Numbered from the stretch's first letter, positions 27,509 through 36,295 are shown. The stretch is 59,925 nt of DNA from Anaerolineales bacterium (GCA_028278545.1 JANQED010000159.1:1-59925), one strand, 5' to 3'. Notes: generated by a model from the letters alone, not told the origin. A program made the numbers and translations.

Positions 27509-27549
27509 TAAAAAAGGTAGGCGGCATTCTCAAGAATGCCGCTCTTACC
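27509..27549 (-). terminator. strong intrinsic terminator
   Basis: On the minus strand a stem with arms GCGGCATTCT and AGAATGCCGC (2-base loop), extended by GGTA/TACC, is followed by TTTTTTAATTT. It ends transcription after the frameshifted small gene and isolates dtxR copy 1. A separate palindrome, TTATATGA/TCATATAA, lies just beyond it at 27485-27506. Confidence 0.8.
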
Positions 27550-27629
27550 CTGAAAATAAGTTGCTATAGCAAACAGAAAAATTCTTATTTTGATCTGGAG
27601 AAGCGAATATTTATTAGCGAGTTCTGCGA

Positions 27630-27898
27630 TCAGTCATCAGGCAGGATGCCCAGGTTTGCATCTGAGTTCCTCTTACTGATCTTGGCATAAATCTGCGCCC
27701 GTTCGCGATTTTTCTGAAATTCGGCCAGATAATAACTGCCTACCACAACCAAAGAAGCAGCAATCTGGGCGAGAATGTCGTCCATTTCGGCATATAATTG
27801 CGCTAGGCGGTCGGCGGCCGCGGGGTCACTGTCAGCAATCCCAGGCGCAGGCGCCACCGGACGCGCGGCTCCATCGGGGTGGTTTTATTGGTTATCAT
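27630..27898 (-). pseudogene. frameshifted small gene following dtxR copy 2
   Basis: ATG 27898 opens a frame (MITNKTTPMEPRVRWRLRLG, then LLTV) that aligns with the start of the protein at 26136-26519, but it ends at a stop after about 31 codons. Another frame from about 27857 encodes a helical tail with SLVVVGSYYLAEFQKNRERA to 27630. Joining the two by a single frameshift would give a protein of about 88 residues. The downstream part does not clearly match the 26136 protein, so recombination is also possible. Not a recognised family. Confidence 0.5.
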
Positions 27899-27933
27899 GA
27901 TAAATGTAATGTCACAAACAGTAGAAAGCGGCC

Positions 27934-28068
27934 GCCGGTAGACTTGTTCCCCCAAGCCTGGCGTGCTCCAATGATACGTAGCAGGTAAGATGCTCTGGTT
28001 GGCGCCTGCGCATCTTACTTCACTGCAAGGTCCTGGGATCGCTAGAATAGCTATCTCGGGGCCTTCGT
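27934..28068 (+). ncRNA. repeated structured RNA element, copy B
   Basis: Second copy of the element at 26547-26680, located directly after dtxR copy 2 (minus strand). Shared blocks: CTTGTTCCCC, GGCGTGCT.CAATG, stem GTAAGATGC/GCATCTTAC (27985-27993 and 28010-28018), CTCTGGTTGGCGCC, CTTCACTGC, and the terminal hairpin 28029-28063. Compared with copy A, one C-G pair of the first stem became T-A and one C-G pair of the second stem became T-A, two compensatory changes that support a functional RNA fold. Confidence 0.6.
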
Positions 28069-28086
28069 CAGTTTTCTCCCAATGAA

Positions 28087-28776
28087 CTAACTGTTCTCCT
28101 TCTCTTTTTCAACCAACAGATAGATATAGGTGGCGACCTCTCGCCCCAGAGTATGGCTTTGTTGTGCGGTCTGAATGGTAATGGGGCCATTAAATGGCGC
28201 AATTTCGACAACCTCAACGGACAGACTTGGTTTCAGTTCCCGGGCGGCCAGATATTCCAACACCAGGGTGCTTTCGGGGTGGATACGAGCGATGGTGCCC
28301 CGTTGTCCTACAGCCAGGTCACTCAGCGGGGTATCCTGTGGTTCGGGTATAGTATCACCATTATAGGGGATCTGGTTGCCATGGGGGCAAGTTTCGGGGT
28401 GGTCCAGGAAAGCCGCCAGGGCATCGATGACCTCCCTATCGGTGGTATGCTCCATCCGACAAGCGAAATCGTGAGCCTGCTGCCAGGAAATGCCCAGTTT
28501 GTTTACCAAAAAACATTCCCACAAGTGATGCCGACGGATAACTTGCTGGGCCCGTTGCAGGCCGCTCTCTGTCAGGGCGACTCCCTTGTAGGGCGTGTGT
28601 GTGATCAAGGCCCGGTCCTTCAGGCGATGGATCATCTCGTTGGCCGAGACATTGGATATCCCCAGGCGCTCTGCTAAGGCAGCTATAGGTACCGGGTCAT
28701 ATTTTCCGGATAGCTCACTGATTGTTTTCAAATACATTTCGATGCTTTCTTCGAAATTATGTTGTGGAACACTCAT
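28087..28776 (-). CDS. DtxR/MntR-family metal-dependent repressor, copy 2
   Basis: A 229-residue DtxR-family regulator with winged-helix (ISNVSANEMIHRLKDRALIT), dimerisation/metal-binding (WECFLVNKLGISWQQAHDFA, then CRMEH) and FeoA-like C-terminal domains. Nearly the same as copy 1, with differences spread along the length, so the duplication is not brand new. Starts at ATG 28776; there is no strong ribosome binding site, as in copy 1. Likely regulates iron or manganese uptake genes in this region. Confidence 0.92.
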   Translation of the reverse strand: MSVPQHNFEESIEMYLKTISELSGKYDPVPIAALAERLGISNVSANEMIHRLKDRALITHTPYKGVALTESGLQRAQQVIRRHHLWECFLVNKLGISWQQAHDFACRMEHTTDREVIDALAAFLDHPETCPHGNQIPYNGDTIPEPQDTPLSDLAVGQRGTIARIHPESTLVLEYLAARELKPSLSVEVVEIAPFNGPITIQTAQQSHTLGREVATYIYLLVEKEKENS

Positions 28777-28949
28777 AAATACTTCATTTCCTAGATTGAT
28801 TGGTAAGCAACAATATAATTATAGGGCATACCTTATAATTCTACAGGGGACAGGGACAATTTGGACGAATTATGTCATGAAGCAAAAATGACTTTTATCG
28901 TTCAAATTGCCGACTCAGTCTTGGATTTGATCGTCAGAACCGTAGGGAT

Positions 28950-28980
28950 GGTGTGGAGAATATCGTCTTTTCTCCACACC
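28950..28980. repeat. 11-bp perfect inverted repeat
   Basis: GGTGTGGAGAA (28950-28960) and TTCTCCACACC (28970-28980) pair perfectly around a 9-base loop. It lies in the 290-base gap between the csoR stop and dtxR copy 2. There is no T-run, so it is either a weak terminator after csoR or an mRNA-stabilising hairpin. Nothing else was seen in this gap except the dtxR copy 2 promoter-region motif (28827-28840). Confidence 0.5.
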
Positions 28981-29067
28981 CAAATAGCTGGAAAGCACCT
29001 ATAAACCAGGCAGTCCCCCCATTTATTGAATTTCTGAGAATGGATGAAATTAAATCAAATTGACGAG

Positions 29068-29310
29068 TTATGAAATAAACCGATCAAGGGATTTCTCTAA
29101 CTCAGAATATGCGTTCTCGAAGTTGCCATTCTTAACAGCTTCTTGTAAACATCCTTTGAGGTGATCCTCAAGAATGATTCGGCCTACGCTGTTCACGGCT
29201 GAACGGACAGCGGCAATTTGGATCAACACTTCTGGACAGGGCTTGCCGTTCTCAACCATTTTTTTGATCCCTCGCACATGACCTTCGATGCGAGACAATC
29301 GGTTCAGCAC
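29068..29310 (-). CDS. csoR: CsoR-family copper-sensing repressor
   Basis: An 80-residue all-helical CsoR/RcnR-family repressor. The Cu(I) ligand set is complete: Cys in NGKPCPEV, then His and Cys in LEDHLKGC. The frame continues upstream of the GTG at 29310 with THEHYQSV, a usual CsoR start, but meets a stop without an ATG, so the natural start codon appears to be lost or GTG is used. It is divergent from the P-type ATPase chimera 41 bases away, the normal arrangement for a copper sensor and its efflux pump. Confidence 0.85.
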   Translation of the reverse strand: MLNRLSRIEGHVRGIKKMVENGKPCPEVLIQIAAVRSAVNSVGRIILEDHLKGCLQEAVKNGNFENAYSELEKSLDRFIS

Positions 29311-29351
29311 GCTTTGGTAATGTTCGTGAGTATGGACTGGGCCGCAGCTTT

Positions 29352-30074
29352 TTGCTGGTCACGGCTTCAATCGTGACGATGTCAGGGAGTCCTGGGTTAG
29401 GTGAATACATCTTTCTCGCTTCAGCAATGATCGGAGGACTGCCGCTATTTGTTCTTGCTGGACGACATCTGATACTTTATCGTGATATTACTGTGGGGGT
29501 TATGGCGTCTGTGGCGATGATTGCAGCGATTATCGTGGGCGAGTACGATGCAGCAGCGCTGGTTGTATTCATGATGTCCGTGGGTGAGTGGCTGGAAGAT
29601 TTAACTGTGGCGCGCTCGAATAACGCTTTAAGAGAACTTGCCAGTCTTGTTCTTGCAACGGTGACAGTGCGCCGGGATGCCTCAGAGACGGTCATTCCTA
29701 TTGATGAGGTTATGCTAGACGATGTTGTTTTGGTGAAGACGGTCGAGCGAATGGCAGAAGTTCTTGGGCGTCCACGTTATGATCCGCATGGCGCGCCGAT
29801 CCCCACGCGCGGTTTGGAAATTCCTGCGAAAGCAGGACTTTGCCTGAATGAAATTCGATCCGGGCAGCGGGGTATTCTCAGGCAAGTACCAGATGATGAC
29901 CCTGAACTATTGCGCTATTTGGGGGATACAGGATTGATTCCAGGGGCGCGATTTGAAGTAGTGGAATTCACCCCCTTCGATGAGCTTCACAAGATACAGG
30001 TCGATGGCCAGCCTGAACCGGTAGTTTTAGGCCCTAAACTAACCCATGCCATATATGTGGAGCTTGAGACATGA
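29352..30074 (+). pseudogene. in-frame chimera: P-type ATPase N-part fused to DtxR C-part
   Basis: A 240-residue frame. Residues ~1-128 are the first membrane helices and half of the actuator domain of a heavy-metal P-type ATPase (ITVGVMASVAMIAAIIVGEY; VIPIDEVMLDDVVLVK). At about nucleotide 29740 the sequence passes without a stop into the C-terminal two thirds of a DtxR regulator (VERMAEVLGRPRYDPHG; then an SH3/FeoA-like end). Missing are the pump's phosphorylation and ATP domains and the regulator's DNA-binding domain. The DtxR part is a different subtype from the two copies at 26695 and 28087. Most likely a deletion product; start codon TTG 29352 is uncertain. Confidence 0.8.
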
Positions 30075-30129
30075 GTTTTGGGGGTGTTCACTGGTTTGTC
30101 AATATCCTATTGCCAAATCTGTATAGCTC

Positions 30130-30933
30130 ATGTCGGTTTCCTTTGCAATTCCCGATAAAACGGGGCGAGCTTTCCGTTCGGCCAATGTGAACAAAGCGCC
30201 ACCTTTTCATGAACGTCTCTGCAACGATAAGCTCCCGCCCGTGAATAAAATCCTCTCCCCCGCATTCGATTTGAGCCTGAAAGAAATTAAGGCGGATTTA
30301 TCTATCAAGCCTGGATCCAATTCAGATGCGCAAATTGAAAAAATTCTCAACCAGGTCGAAAGGATTGCCAGACCCAAGGCACTCTACCGGGTAGCCTATA
30401 TCGAAAAACGCGGTCATGAAACGGTTATGATCGACCAGACCGAATTTCACAGCCGGGCGTTGTACGCAAACCTAGAGACGGTTGGTCGGGTTTTTCCGTA
30501 TATCGCCACCTGCGGCACCGAAGTTGACGGCATACCCATCGAACGTGAAGATGCCGTTCAAAGACATTGGTTCAACACGATCAGGCTTGCCTTATTGCGC
30601 GCCAGCATTCAGCACTTGCGCAAAACCATTCAGGATCAGTACCAGCTTGAAACACATTCTGCAATGAATCCTGGTTCAGGGGAGGCGGGGGTATGGCCTA
30701 TCGAACAACAGCGCGCCCTATTCTCTCTGCTAGGCGGGCAGCAATGGATTGAAAATACGATGGGTGTTCATTTGCTAGATTCTTACTTGATGACTCATGA
30801 AATGACGGTCTCCGGTATCCTCTTTCCTAGCAAAACCACATACTATAACTGCCAGCTCTGCCGGCGTGATGATTGCCCCGGGCGGCAGGCCCATTTCGAT
30901 GTTGCTTTATGGGAGAATCTGCAAGGTAAGTGA
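30130..30933 (+). CDS. stand-alone B12-dependent methionine synthase activation-domain protein
   Basis: A 267-residue protein of the MetH activation-domain family. It carries SAMNPGSGEAGVWPIEQQ, followed by the HLLDSYLMTHEMTVSGILFP segment and a C-terminal Cys motif CQLCRRDDCPG. In MetH this domain binds SAM to reactivate the cobalamin; free-standing versions in anaerobes are linked to corrinoid methyltransferase systems and often carry Cys motifs. The first ~37 residues do not look conserved, so GTG 30241 (NKILSPAFDLSLKEI) may be the true start. It stands next to the cobalamin genes, which fits. Confidence 0.8.
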   Translation: MSVSFAIPDKTGRAFRSANVNKAPPFHERLCNDKLPPVNKILSPAFDLSLKEIKADLSIKPGSNSDAQIEKILNQVERIARPKALYRVAYIEKRGHETVMIDQTEFHSRALYANLETVGRVFPYIATCGTEVDGIPIEREDAVQRHWFNTIRLALLRASIQHLRKTIQDQYQLETHSAMNPGSGEAGVWPIEQQRALFSLLGGQQWIENTMGVHLLDSYLMTHEMTVSGILFPSKTTYYNCQLCRRDDCPGRQAHFDVALWENLQGK

Positions 30934-31008
30934 CTGTTTTTGATTACTGCGGATGCAATTCAACCCGAACTGGGAAAACAATCGGATTGGCAAGGCGCCT
31001 AGAAAATC

Positions 31009-31038
31009 CTGGTCAGGGTTGAACCGTCCCTGAACCAG
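31009..31038. terminator. hairpin between convergent genes
   Basis: CTGGTCAGGG (31009-31018) pairs with CCCTGAACCAG (31028-31038) with one bulge. It lies between the converging MetH-activation gene and cbiA and may serve both directions. No T-run is present. Confidence 0.4.
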
Positions 31039-31075
31039 TTCCCCGCAGGTTCCCGGTGTTATCTCTCCAGACCCA

Positions 31076-32470
31076 TCATCCTGATTTCAAGGTTTGGTCT
31101 TTTTGCCAATGGCTGCTCGCCTGGACAAAGTTTACGGCCAGATGGGGGTTGGCTCCAAAATGCAGGTGGACATAGGATGCTAACAAATTCCCCTCAGTGT
31201 ACCCCTCCAGACGGGATTCGCGGCCTACGCGGGGGGCGATGCAATAAGCGAAATGATCGGCGGTGACCCAGTTGGAGTAGTGGAATTCGTGACCGCGGGT
31301 GCTTTGTCTAGCACGCAGAAGGAGAGTGTCTTGTTCCGCTGTGACTTGGCGGTAACCCATCGTCGGGCGGTTAGCCATCGCTGAATGACCGGGAAGCAGC
31401 CCTACCATGGGATGCTGAAGCCCATCTGAATCAGTGATGGATTCCGTGAGGTACATCAACCCGCCGCACTCGGCGTAGATCGGCATTCGAGTCGCGTTTG
31501 CCCGGACAAGAGCAGCCTTTATCGCCGTGTTAGTCGCTAATTTCTCAGCACATAGTTCGGGATACCCGCCGCCCAAATAAATCCCGCTGACATCTTCCGG
31601 CAAAGCTGCGTCCTTCAAGGGGCTGAAGAAAACGATTTCTGCTCCTGCTGCGCGCAGTAAATCTAGGTTATCTTCGTAATAGAAACAAAAGGCTTCGTCG
31701 CGCGCAACAGCGATGCGGACGATGGTGTCCGTTTTGGCTTGGGGAGCAGGCAGATTAATTTCGATTGTCCCGGCCGTGCGCGCCACCTCCCAAATTCTAT
31801 CGAGATCGATGTGTTCTTGGAATAAGGCTGCGGTCACGTCCAGTAAGTTTTGGACTTCAACCTGCCGTTCGTGGGCCATGTGCAGTCCCAGATGCCGCTC
31901 TGGGATTTTGATCTGCTCTGATTTGGGGATGCAGCCCAAAACCGGGATTCCCACTGAATTGACAGACTCCGTCACCCAGCGTGCATGTGTGGGGCTTCCT
32001 ACCCGGTTGCAGATCACCCCTGCCAGATTGAGCGTGGGATCGAAAGCCCGGTAACCAAGGGCCAGAGCGCCCGCACTGCGGGCCATCTTGCCCACATCCA
32101 TCACCAGGATTACCGGGGCTTTGAGCAGTTTGGCGACCTGGGCCGAACTGCCCTCTTCGGTTTTGGCTTCGAAACCGTCATACAGGCCCATGACCCCCTC
32201 GATGATGGCGATCTCGGCCCCTCGGGAAGCCCGGCTAAAGGTGGCCAGCACCTGCTCGGCCGGCACCATCCAACTGTCCAGGTTGCGAGAGATGCGCCCT
32301 GTTGCTGCGGTGTGATAGCCGGGGTCGATATAGTCTGGCCCGATTTTGAAGGGTTGCACGGCATAATTTTCAATCAGCGTTGCCATCAACCCCATCGCAA
32401 CCGTGCTCTTCCCGCTACCGCTGCTGGGCGCGGCGATAACCAATCTGGGGATGTCGATTTTAGTCTGCAT
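31076..32470 (-). CDS. cbiA: cobyrinate a,c-diamide synthase CbiA
   Basis: A 464-residue CbiA/CobB enzyme. The N-terminal P-loop is APSSGSGKSTV; the C-terminal glutamine amidotransferase-like domain has the catalytic Cys in YAECGGLMYL and His in RGHEFHYS. It amidates the a and c side chains of (cobalt-)cobyrinate with Gln and ATP. ATG 32470 follows the cbiET stop by 18 bases. It is the last gene of the cobalamin operon in this window. Confidence 0.95.
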   Translation of the reverse strand: MQTKIDIPRLVIAAPSSGSGKSTVAMGLMATLIENYAVQPFKIGPDYIDPGYHTAATGRISRNLDSWMVPAEQVLATFSRASRGAEIAIIEGVMGLYDGFEAKTEEGSSAQVAKLLKAPVILVMDVGKMARSAGALALGYRAFDPTLNLAGVICNRVGSPTHARWVTESVNSVGIPVLGCIPKSEQIKIPERHLGLHMAHERQVEVQNLLDVTAALFQEHIDLDRIWEVARTAGTIEINLPAPQAKTDTIVRIAVARDEAFCFYYEDNLDLLRAAGAEIVFFSPLKDAALPEDVSGIYLGGGYPELCAEKLATNTAIKAALVRANATRMPIYAECGGLMYLTESITDSDGLQHPMVGLLPGHSAMANRPTMGYRQVTAEQDTLLLRARQSTRGHEFHYSNWVTADHFAYCIAPRVGRESRLEGYTEGNLLASYVHLHFGANPHLAVNFVQASSHWQKDQTLKSG

Positions 32471-32488
32471 ATCGGGTTCGGGTTGGGT

Positions 32489-33703
32489 TCATGGCCGGGT
32501 TCCTTCCAAAATGAAGACCGGGTTAAGGGGTTCCAGCCGGGTCATGGCGGCGATGGCTTTGCTATGAGCGATATTGATCTGGCTGTACTGTGGCTTCCAG
32601 CCCAGGGGTTTCATGGTGGCATAGCCCAAATTGAGATTCTCCAGGGTGGCGAAGTTTGCCACCACCCGGCAGCCTGGGGCCGCATGTTCGTGGATGTGAG
32701 CCATAATTTCGGCCAGCTTGCCGCCCGAACCGCCGATAAATACGCCCTGGGGAGCAGGCAGCCCAGCCAAGGACTCCGGCGCTTCGCCAGCGATCACTTC
32801 TAGGTTGAGTGTGTTGAATGATTTTCGATTTTTCCGGGTGAATTCGATATTCTGCGGGTCTTTTTCTACGGCGAATACGGTCCCTTGCCAGGCCAGTTCA
32901 GCCATTTCGATGCTCACCGCGCCGCTGCCCGCGCCGATATCCCAGAGGGTATCGGTTGGGCGGATGTTGAGCCGGGTGAGGCTTAAGGCGCGCAGATCAG
33001 CCTTGGTGATCAGCCCGCAGCGGTGGGCATAGGCATCATCCCGCCGCGGGGAAAAAACGGGCCAGGGCTGCCAATCGGCTGCCTGGATGAGCAGCATGAC
33101 GTTCAATGGAGCAAACTCCTGCCCTACCAGTGTCGATAACTGCGTCTCGACCAGCCGTTCGTCGGCTGCCCCCAGATTCTCGCCCACAATCGCCCGGCAA
33201 TCCTCGATTTCGGCGGCCAGCAAGGTTTTGGCAATTGTACTGGGCGTGTTAGCAGGATCGGTCAATATACCCAATTTTGGGACGCGTTTTGCCCAGCCGA
33301 CGATCTCCGCTAGGGAATGGGCGTGGGCGCTAGTGAAAACAGTATCATTCCAGACGATCCCAGCTTTGGCAAAAGATGCCTGCAGCGAACTGATATGGGG
33401 CAGGATGCGAATTTCCTCGGGCGGGAAATGCTTCAACAGGGTTCCGGCGATGCCGTGGAAGCCAGGATCGCCCGAAGCCAGGATGACGATTTCTTCCCCT
33501 GGGTCACGGGCAGCAACGCGTGCCAGAATTTCACCCAGATTGCTGCCGATGACGATCTTATCGGCGGGATGATTTTCGAACCCGGCAATCAGCCGTCTCC
33601 CCCCGATCAACACCTGGGCGCGTTCTAAGATTTCTCGGGCAGTCGCCGATAAATCTTGATGGTTCCCCAATCCCAATCCAATCACCCAGATCGGTCTTTT
33701 CAT
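32489..33703 (-). CDS. cbiET: CbiE-CbiT fusion (precorrin-6B/7 methyltransferase-decarboxylase)
   Basis: A 404-residue fusion. CbiE (~1-200) begins PIWVIGLGLGNHQDLS and has the ASGDPGFHGI motif; CbiT (~215-400) has the SAM site WDIGAGSGAVSIEMA. Together they methylate C5 and C15 and decarboxylate the C12 acetate. The start is ATG 33703, overlapping the cbiD stop as TGATG; an in-frame TTG three bases earlier is rejected. Confidence 0.94.
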   Translation of the reverse strand: MKRPIWVIGLGLGNHQDLSATAREILERAQVLIGGRRLIAGFENHPADKIVIGSNLGEILARVAARDPGEEIVILASGDPGFHGIAGTLLKHFPPEEIRILPHISSLQASFAKAGIVWNDTVFTSAHAHSLAEIVGWAKRVPKLGILTDPANTPSTIAKTLLAAEIEDCRAIVGENLGAADERLVETQLSTLVGQEFAPLNVMLLIQAADWQPWPVFSPRRDDAYAHRCGLITKADLRALSLTRLNIRPTDTLWDIGAGSGAVSIEMAELAWQGTVFAVEKDPQNIEFTRKNRKSFNTLNLEVIAGEAPESLAGLPAPQGVFIGGSGGKLAEIMAHIHEHAAPGCRVVANFATLENLNLGYATMKPLGWKPQYSQINIAHSKAIAAMTRLEPLNPVFILEGTRP

Positions 33704-34830
33704 CAATTTCGCTCTATTTTCTCACGGGCCAGCAAGTCCCCTCGAATGGTGAAGAGTAATACTTCGATTTCTTTCATGCCCGCAGCATAGTTCAGACTGG
33801 CCTCCGCAGCCAAGGTAGTGATAGCACTTTCCAGGCCGGGGATTTCGGCCCGATTGAGCATACTCTGGACGTGGTGGGCCGTGTTCGCCGCCTGGATTTT
33901 CGCTACCAGCCCTCCGTCAGCACCCAGTTTACGGGCCAGTTCGCCCAGGAATTCAAAATCGACCTCGCCTTCGCTGACATGGGTCTGCATGCGGCTCTGG
34001 GCCAACTTGGACAATTTGCCGATCATCCCCGATATCACCACACGGGCAATGCTCAACCGGCCGCATTGCTTGAGGGCGTACCCCATGTGATCACCGACCT
34101 GGATAAAGGCCAGCTCTGGAAAATCGGGATAAAGCTGCATGGCATATTGCTCACTGCGGCTGCCAGTGGTCAGGACGACCCATTTTGCACCATTCACTTT
34201 TGCGACCTTCAACTCGGTGTAGATGCTGGCCCGGTAGGATGCGTTCGAGAACGGTTTCAGCACGCCGCTGGTGCCCAGGATCGAGATGCCGCCGACGATG
34301 CCCAGGCGCGGATTTAGCGTCTCTTTCGCCAACCTTTCCCCGTCAGGAACCCTGATTTCGACGCGTACACCATTTTCCAAGTCATACTCAGCTAATGCTG
34401 AAGCCACAATTCTTGTAATCAGGCGGCGCGGGCCAGGATTGATCGCCGGTTCCCCAACAGCCACCGGCAGACCGGGTTTGGTGGCTGTACCAACCCCCAC
34501 GCCCCCCGCTATTTCTACCCCAGGTTGATCGTTCCAGGAGACAAAGCTCTGGATTTCGGTTCCGTGGGTAACATCGGGATCGTCACCGGAATCTTTGATC
34601 GTGCCGCATAAGACGCCCTTAGCCTGGAACTCGCAGCGGGTTATCTCGAAATTGACTCCCTTTTCTCCCGGCAGATCGATCATGACCCTTTTGACGACTT
34701 TACCGCTGGTCAACGCCTGCAATCCGGCCACAGTACAGGCCGCCGCGCAGGCGCTGGTGGTGTAACCATGGCGCAAATCCGGCTTGCGCCAGGAATTATT
34801 CGAGTGTCGTTTTCTAGGGCGGTTTGTCAT
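33703..34830 (-). CDS. cbiD: cobalt-precorrin-5B C1-methyltransferase CbiD
   Basis: A 375-residue CbiD with the N-terminal signature LRHGYTTSACAAACTVAGL and the FEITRCEF and GIVGGISILGTSG segments. It methylates C1 after ring contraction and is a marker of the oxygen-independent, early-cobalt cobalamin route. Starts at ATG 34830 and is followed by cbiET with a 1-bp overlap. Confidence 0.95.
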   Translation of the reverse strand: MTNRPRKRHSNNSWRKPDLRHGYTTSACAAACTVAGLQALTSGKVVKRVMIDLPGEKGVNFEITRCEFQAKGVLCGTIKDSGDDPDVTHGTEIQSFVSWNDQPGVEIAGGVGVGTATKPGLPVAVGEPAINPGPRRLITRIVASALAEYDLENGVRVEIRVPDGERLAKETLNPRLGIVGGISILGTSGVLKPFSNASYRASIYTELKVAKVNGAKWVVLTTGSRSEQYAMQLYPDFPELAFIQVGDHMGYALKQCGRLSIARVVISGMIGKLSKLAQSRMQTHVSEGEVDFEFLGELARKLGADGGLVAKIQAANTAHHVQSMLNRAEIPGLESAITTLAAEASLNYAAGMKEIEVLLFTIRGDLLAREKIERN

Positions 34831-34881
34831 GATCCACCAAGAAAGCAGAGAATCGTAGCAGCTCCTGTTTTCACGGCTTCC

Positions 34882-35520
34882 TTATGAAAGATTATTTTGT
34901 TCAATCGCCAGGCGCATCATGGCGTTGATAGTCGCCACGGCCACTGATGATCCGCCCTTGCGTCCAATGCTGGTGATGAAGGGGATATCCAGTTCCATCA
35001 AGGCTTCCTTGGATTCGACAACGTTGACAAACCCCACTGGGACGCCCACAATCAGTGCCGGGCGGATATTTTCTTCCTTGACCAGTCGGATGACTTCGAT
35101 GAGGGCTGTCGGCGCGTTGCCAATGACAACAATGCCGCCGTGGATCACCTGGGCGTTGCGGCGCATGGCCATTGTCGAGCGGGTTTCACCGGTTGCTTTG
35201 GCTGATTGGATCACCTCAGGATGGCGGATATCGCAACGGACTTCTCCGCCCAATTGATCCAGGCAATGCCGCGAAATCCCGGCCTCGACCATGTGGACAT
35301 CGGTCAGAATGGAACCGCCGGCACGTAGAATTTCCAGCGCAGACTTAATCGCTCGCGGGTGAAAATGTAGAATCTCACGAAAATCGAAATCGGCGGTGGC
35401 ATGGATCACTCGCACCGCGACAGTCAGTTCAGCTTCGTTGAAATTGTGCGCGCCGATCTCGGAACGAATGATGCGAAAGCTCTCGCTTTCAATCTGGTGG
35501 GGAGTTGTGATGTTTGGCAT
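34882..35520 (-). CDS. cbiC: cobalt-precorrin-8 methylmutase CbiC
   Basis: A 212-residue CbiC/CobH (IESESFRIIRSEIG; VIHATADFDF with the catalytic His; GVPVGFVNVVESKE). It moves a methyl group from C11 to C12. ATG 35520 (MPNITTPHQI) is preferred over an earlier in-frame Met at 35577, which lies within the cbiH gene and gives a non-conserved extension. Confidence 0.95.
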   Translation of the reverse strand: MPNITTPHQIESESFRIIRSEIGAHNFNEAELTVAVRVIHATADFDFREILHFHPRAIKSALEILRAGGSILTDVHMVEAGISRHCLDQLGGEVRCDIRHPEVIQSAKATGETRSTMAMRRNAQVIHGGIVVIGNAPTALIEVIRLVKEENIRPALIVGVPVGFVNVVESKEALMELDIPFITSIGRKGGSSVAVATINAMMRLAIEQNNLS

Positions 35521-35548
35521 CAAATATTTGTCTTTCAGTCGAAACGAA

Positions 35549-36295
35549 CTAAAATTTGTATTTCGTGTGGTACCCACGGCGGGTGATCATTTTCCCATGT
35601 TGCACCACGGTTTGTTGATTGCCGATGATGAGGATCGTGAGCATGTCAATCTCGGCCTGTGGGAGTTCTTTGAGCGAGATGATGGTAACCTGCTGGTCTT
35701 TTCGGTAGGCCTGCCGGACGATCCCGACCGGGGTTTGCGGCTTACGGTAGCGCAGAAGAATTTCGCACGCCTGGTTAAAAGGCTCCAACCGCTGCTTTCC
35801 TTTGGGGTTGTAGATGCCGAGAATAAAATCGGTTTGGGCAACTGCTTCGAGACGCTTTTTGATTTCGGCCAGGGGAACCAGTTGATCGCTCAGGCTGATC
35901 ACGGCGAAATCGGTCACCAGTGGAGCGCCCAGCAGCGAGGCTGCCGCGTTGAGCGCTGAAATTCCCGGTATGACTTCAACTTCGACCTGATATTCGTTTT
36001 CAAGGCAAATTTCCAAGACAAGACCTGCCATGCCATAGATACCGGCATCCCCGCTGGAAACTACCACCACACGCTGGCTTTCTACCGCCAATTCCAGTGC
36101 TTGCCTGGCGCGTTCGACTTCTTTGCGCATGCCGCTGGCCTGACGGGGAATATTCGGAGCGATGTCAGCGATCAATTTCAAGTAAGTCTTATAACCCAAA
36201 ATAATATCCGCTGCTTCGATGGCCTCCCGAGCCGTTGGTGCCAATAGCCCGGTATCACCAGGTCCCAATCCGATAACTTGAACCAGGCCACTCAT
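35549..36295 (-). CDS. cbiH: precorrin-3B C17-methyltransferase CbiH
   Basis: A 248-residue CbiH/CobJ methyltransferase. The SAM/precorrin fold starts QVIGLGPGDTGLLAP, with VVVVSSGDAGIYGMAGL and GIYNPKGKQR further on. It performs ring contraction and C17 methylation. The start is ATG 36295, overlapping the stop of cbiFG (ATGA); an upstream in-frame extension would translate the antisense-like end of cbiFG and is rejected. There is no C-terminal Fe-S extension such as some CbiH proteins have. Confidence 0.93.
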   Translation of the reverse strand: MSGLVQVIGLGPGDTGLLAPTAREAIEAADIILGYKTYLKLIADIAPNIPRQASGMRKEVERARQALELAVESQRVVVVSSGDAGIYGMAGLVLEICLENEYQVEVEVIPGISALNAAASLLGAPLVTDFAVISLSDQLVPLAEIKKRLEAVAQTDFILGIYNPKGKQRLEPFNQACEILLRYRKPQTPVGIVRQAYRKDQQVTIISLKELPQAEIDMLTILIIGNQQTVVQHGKMITRRGYHTKYKF

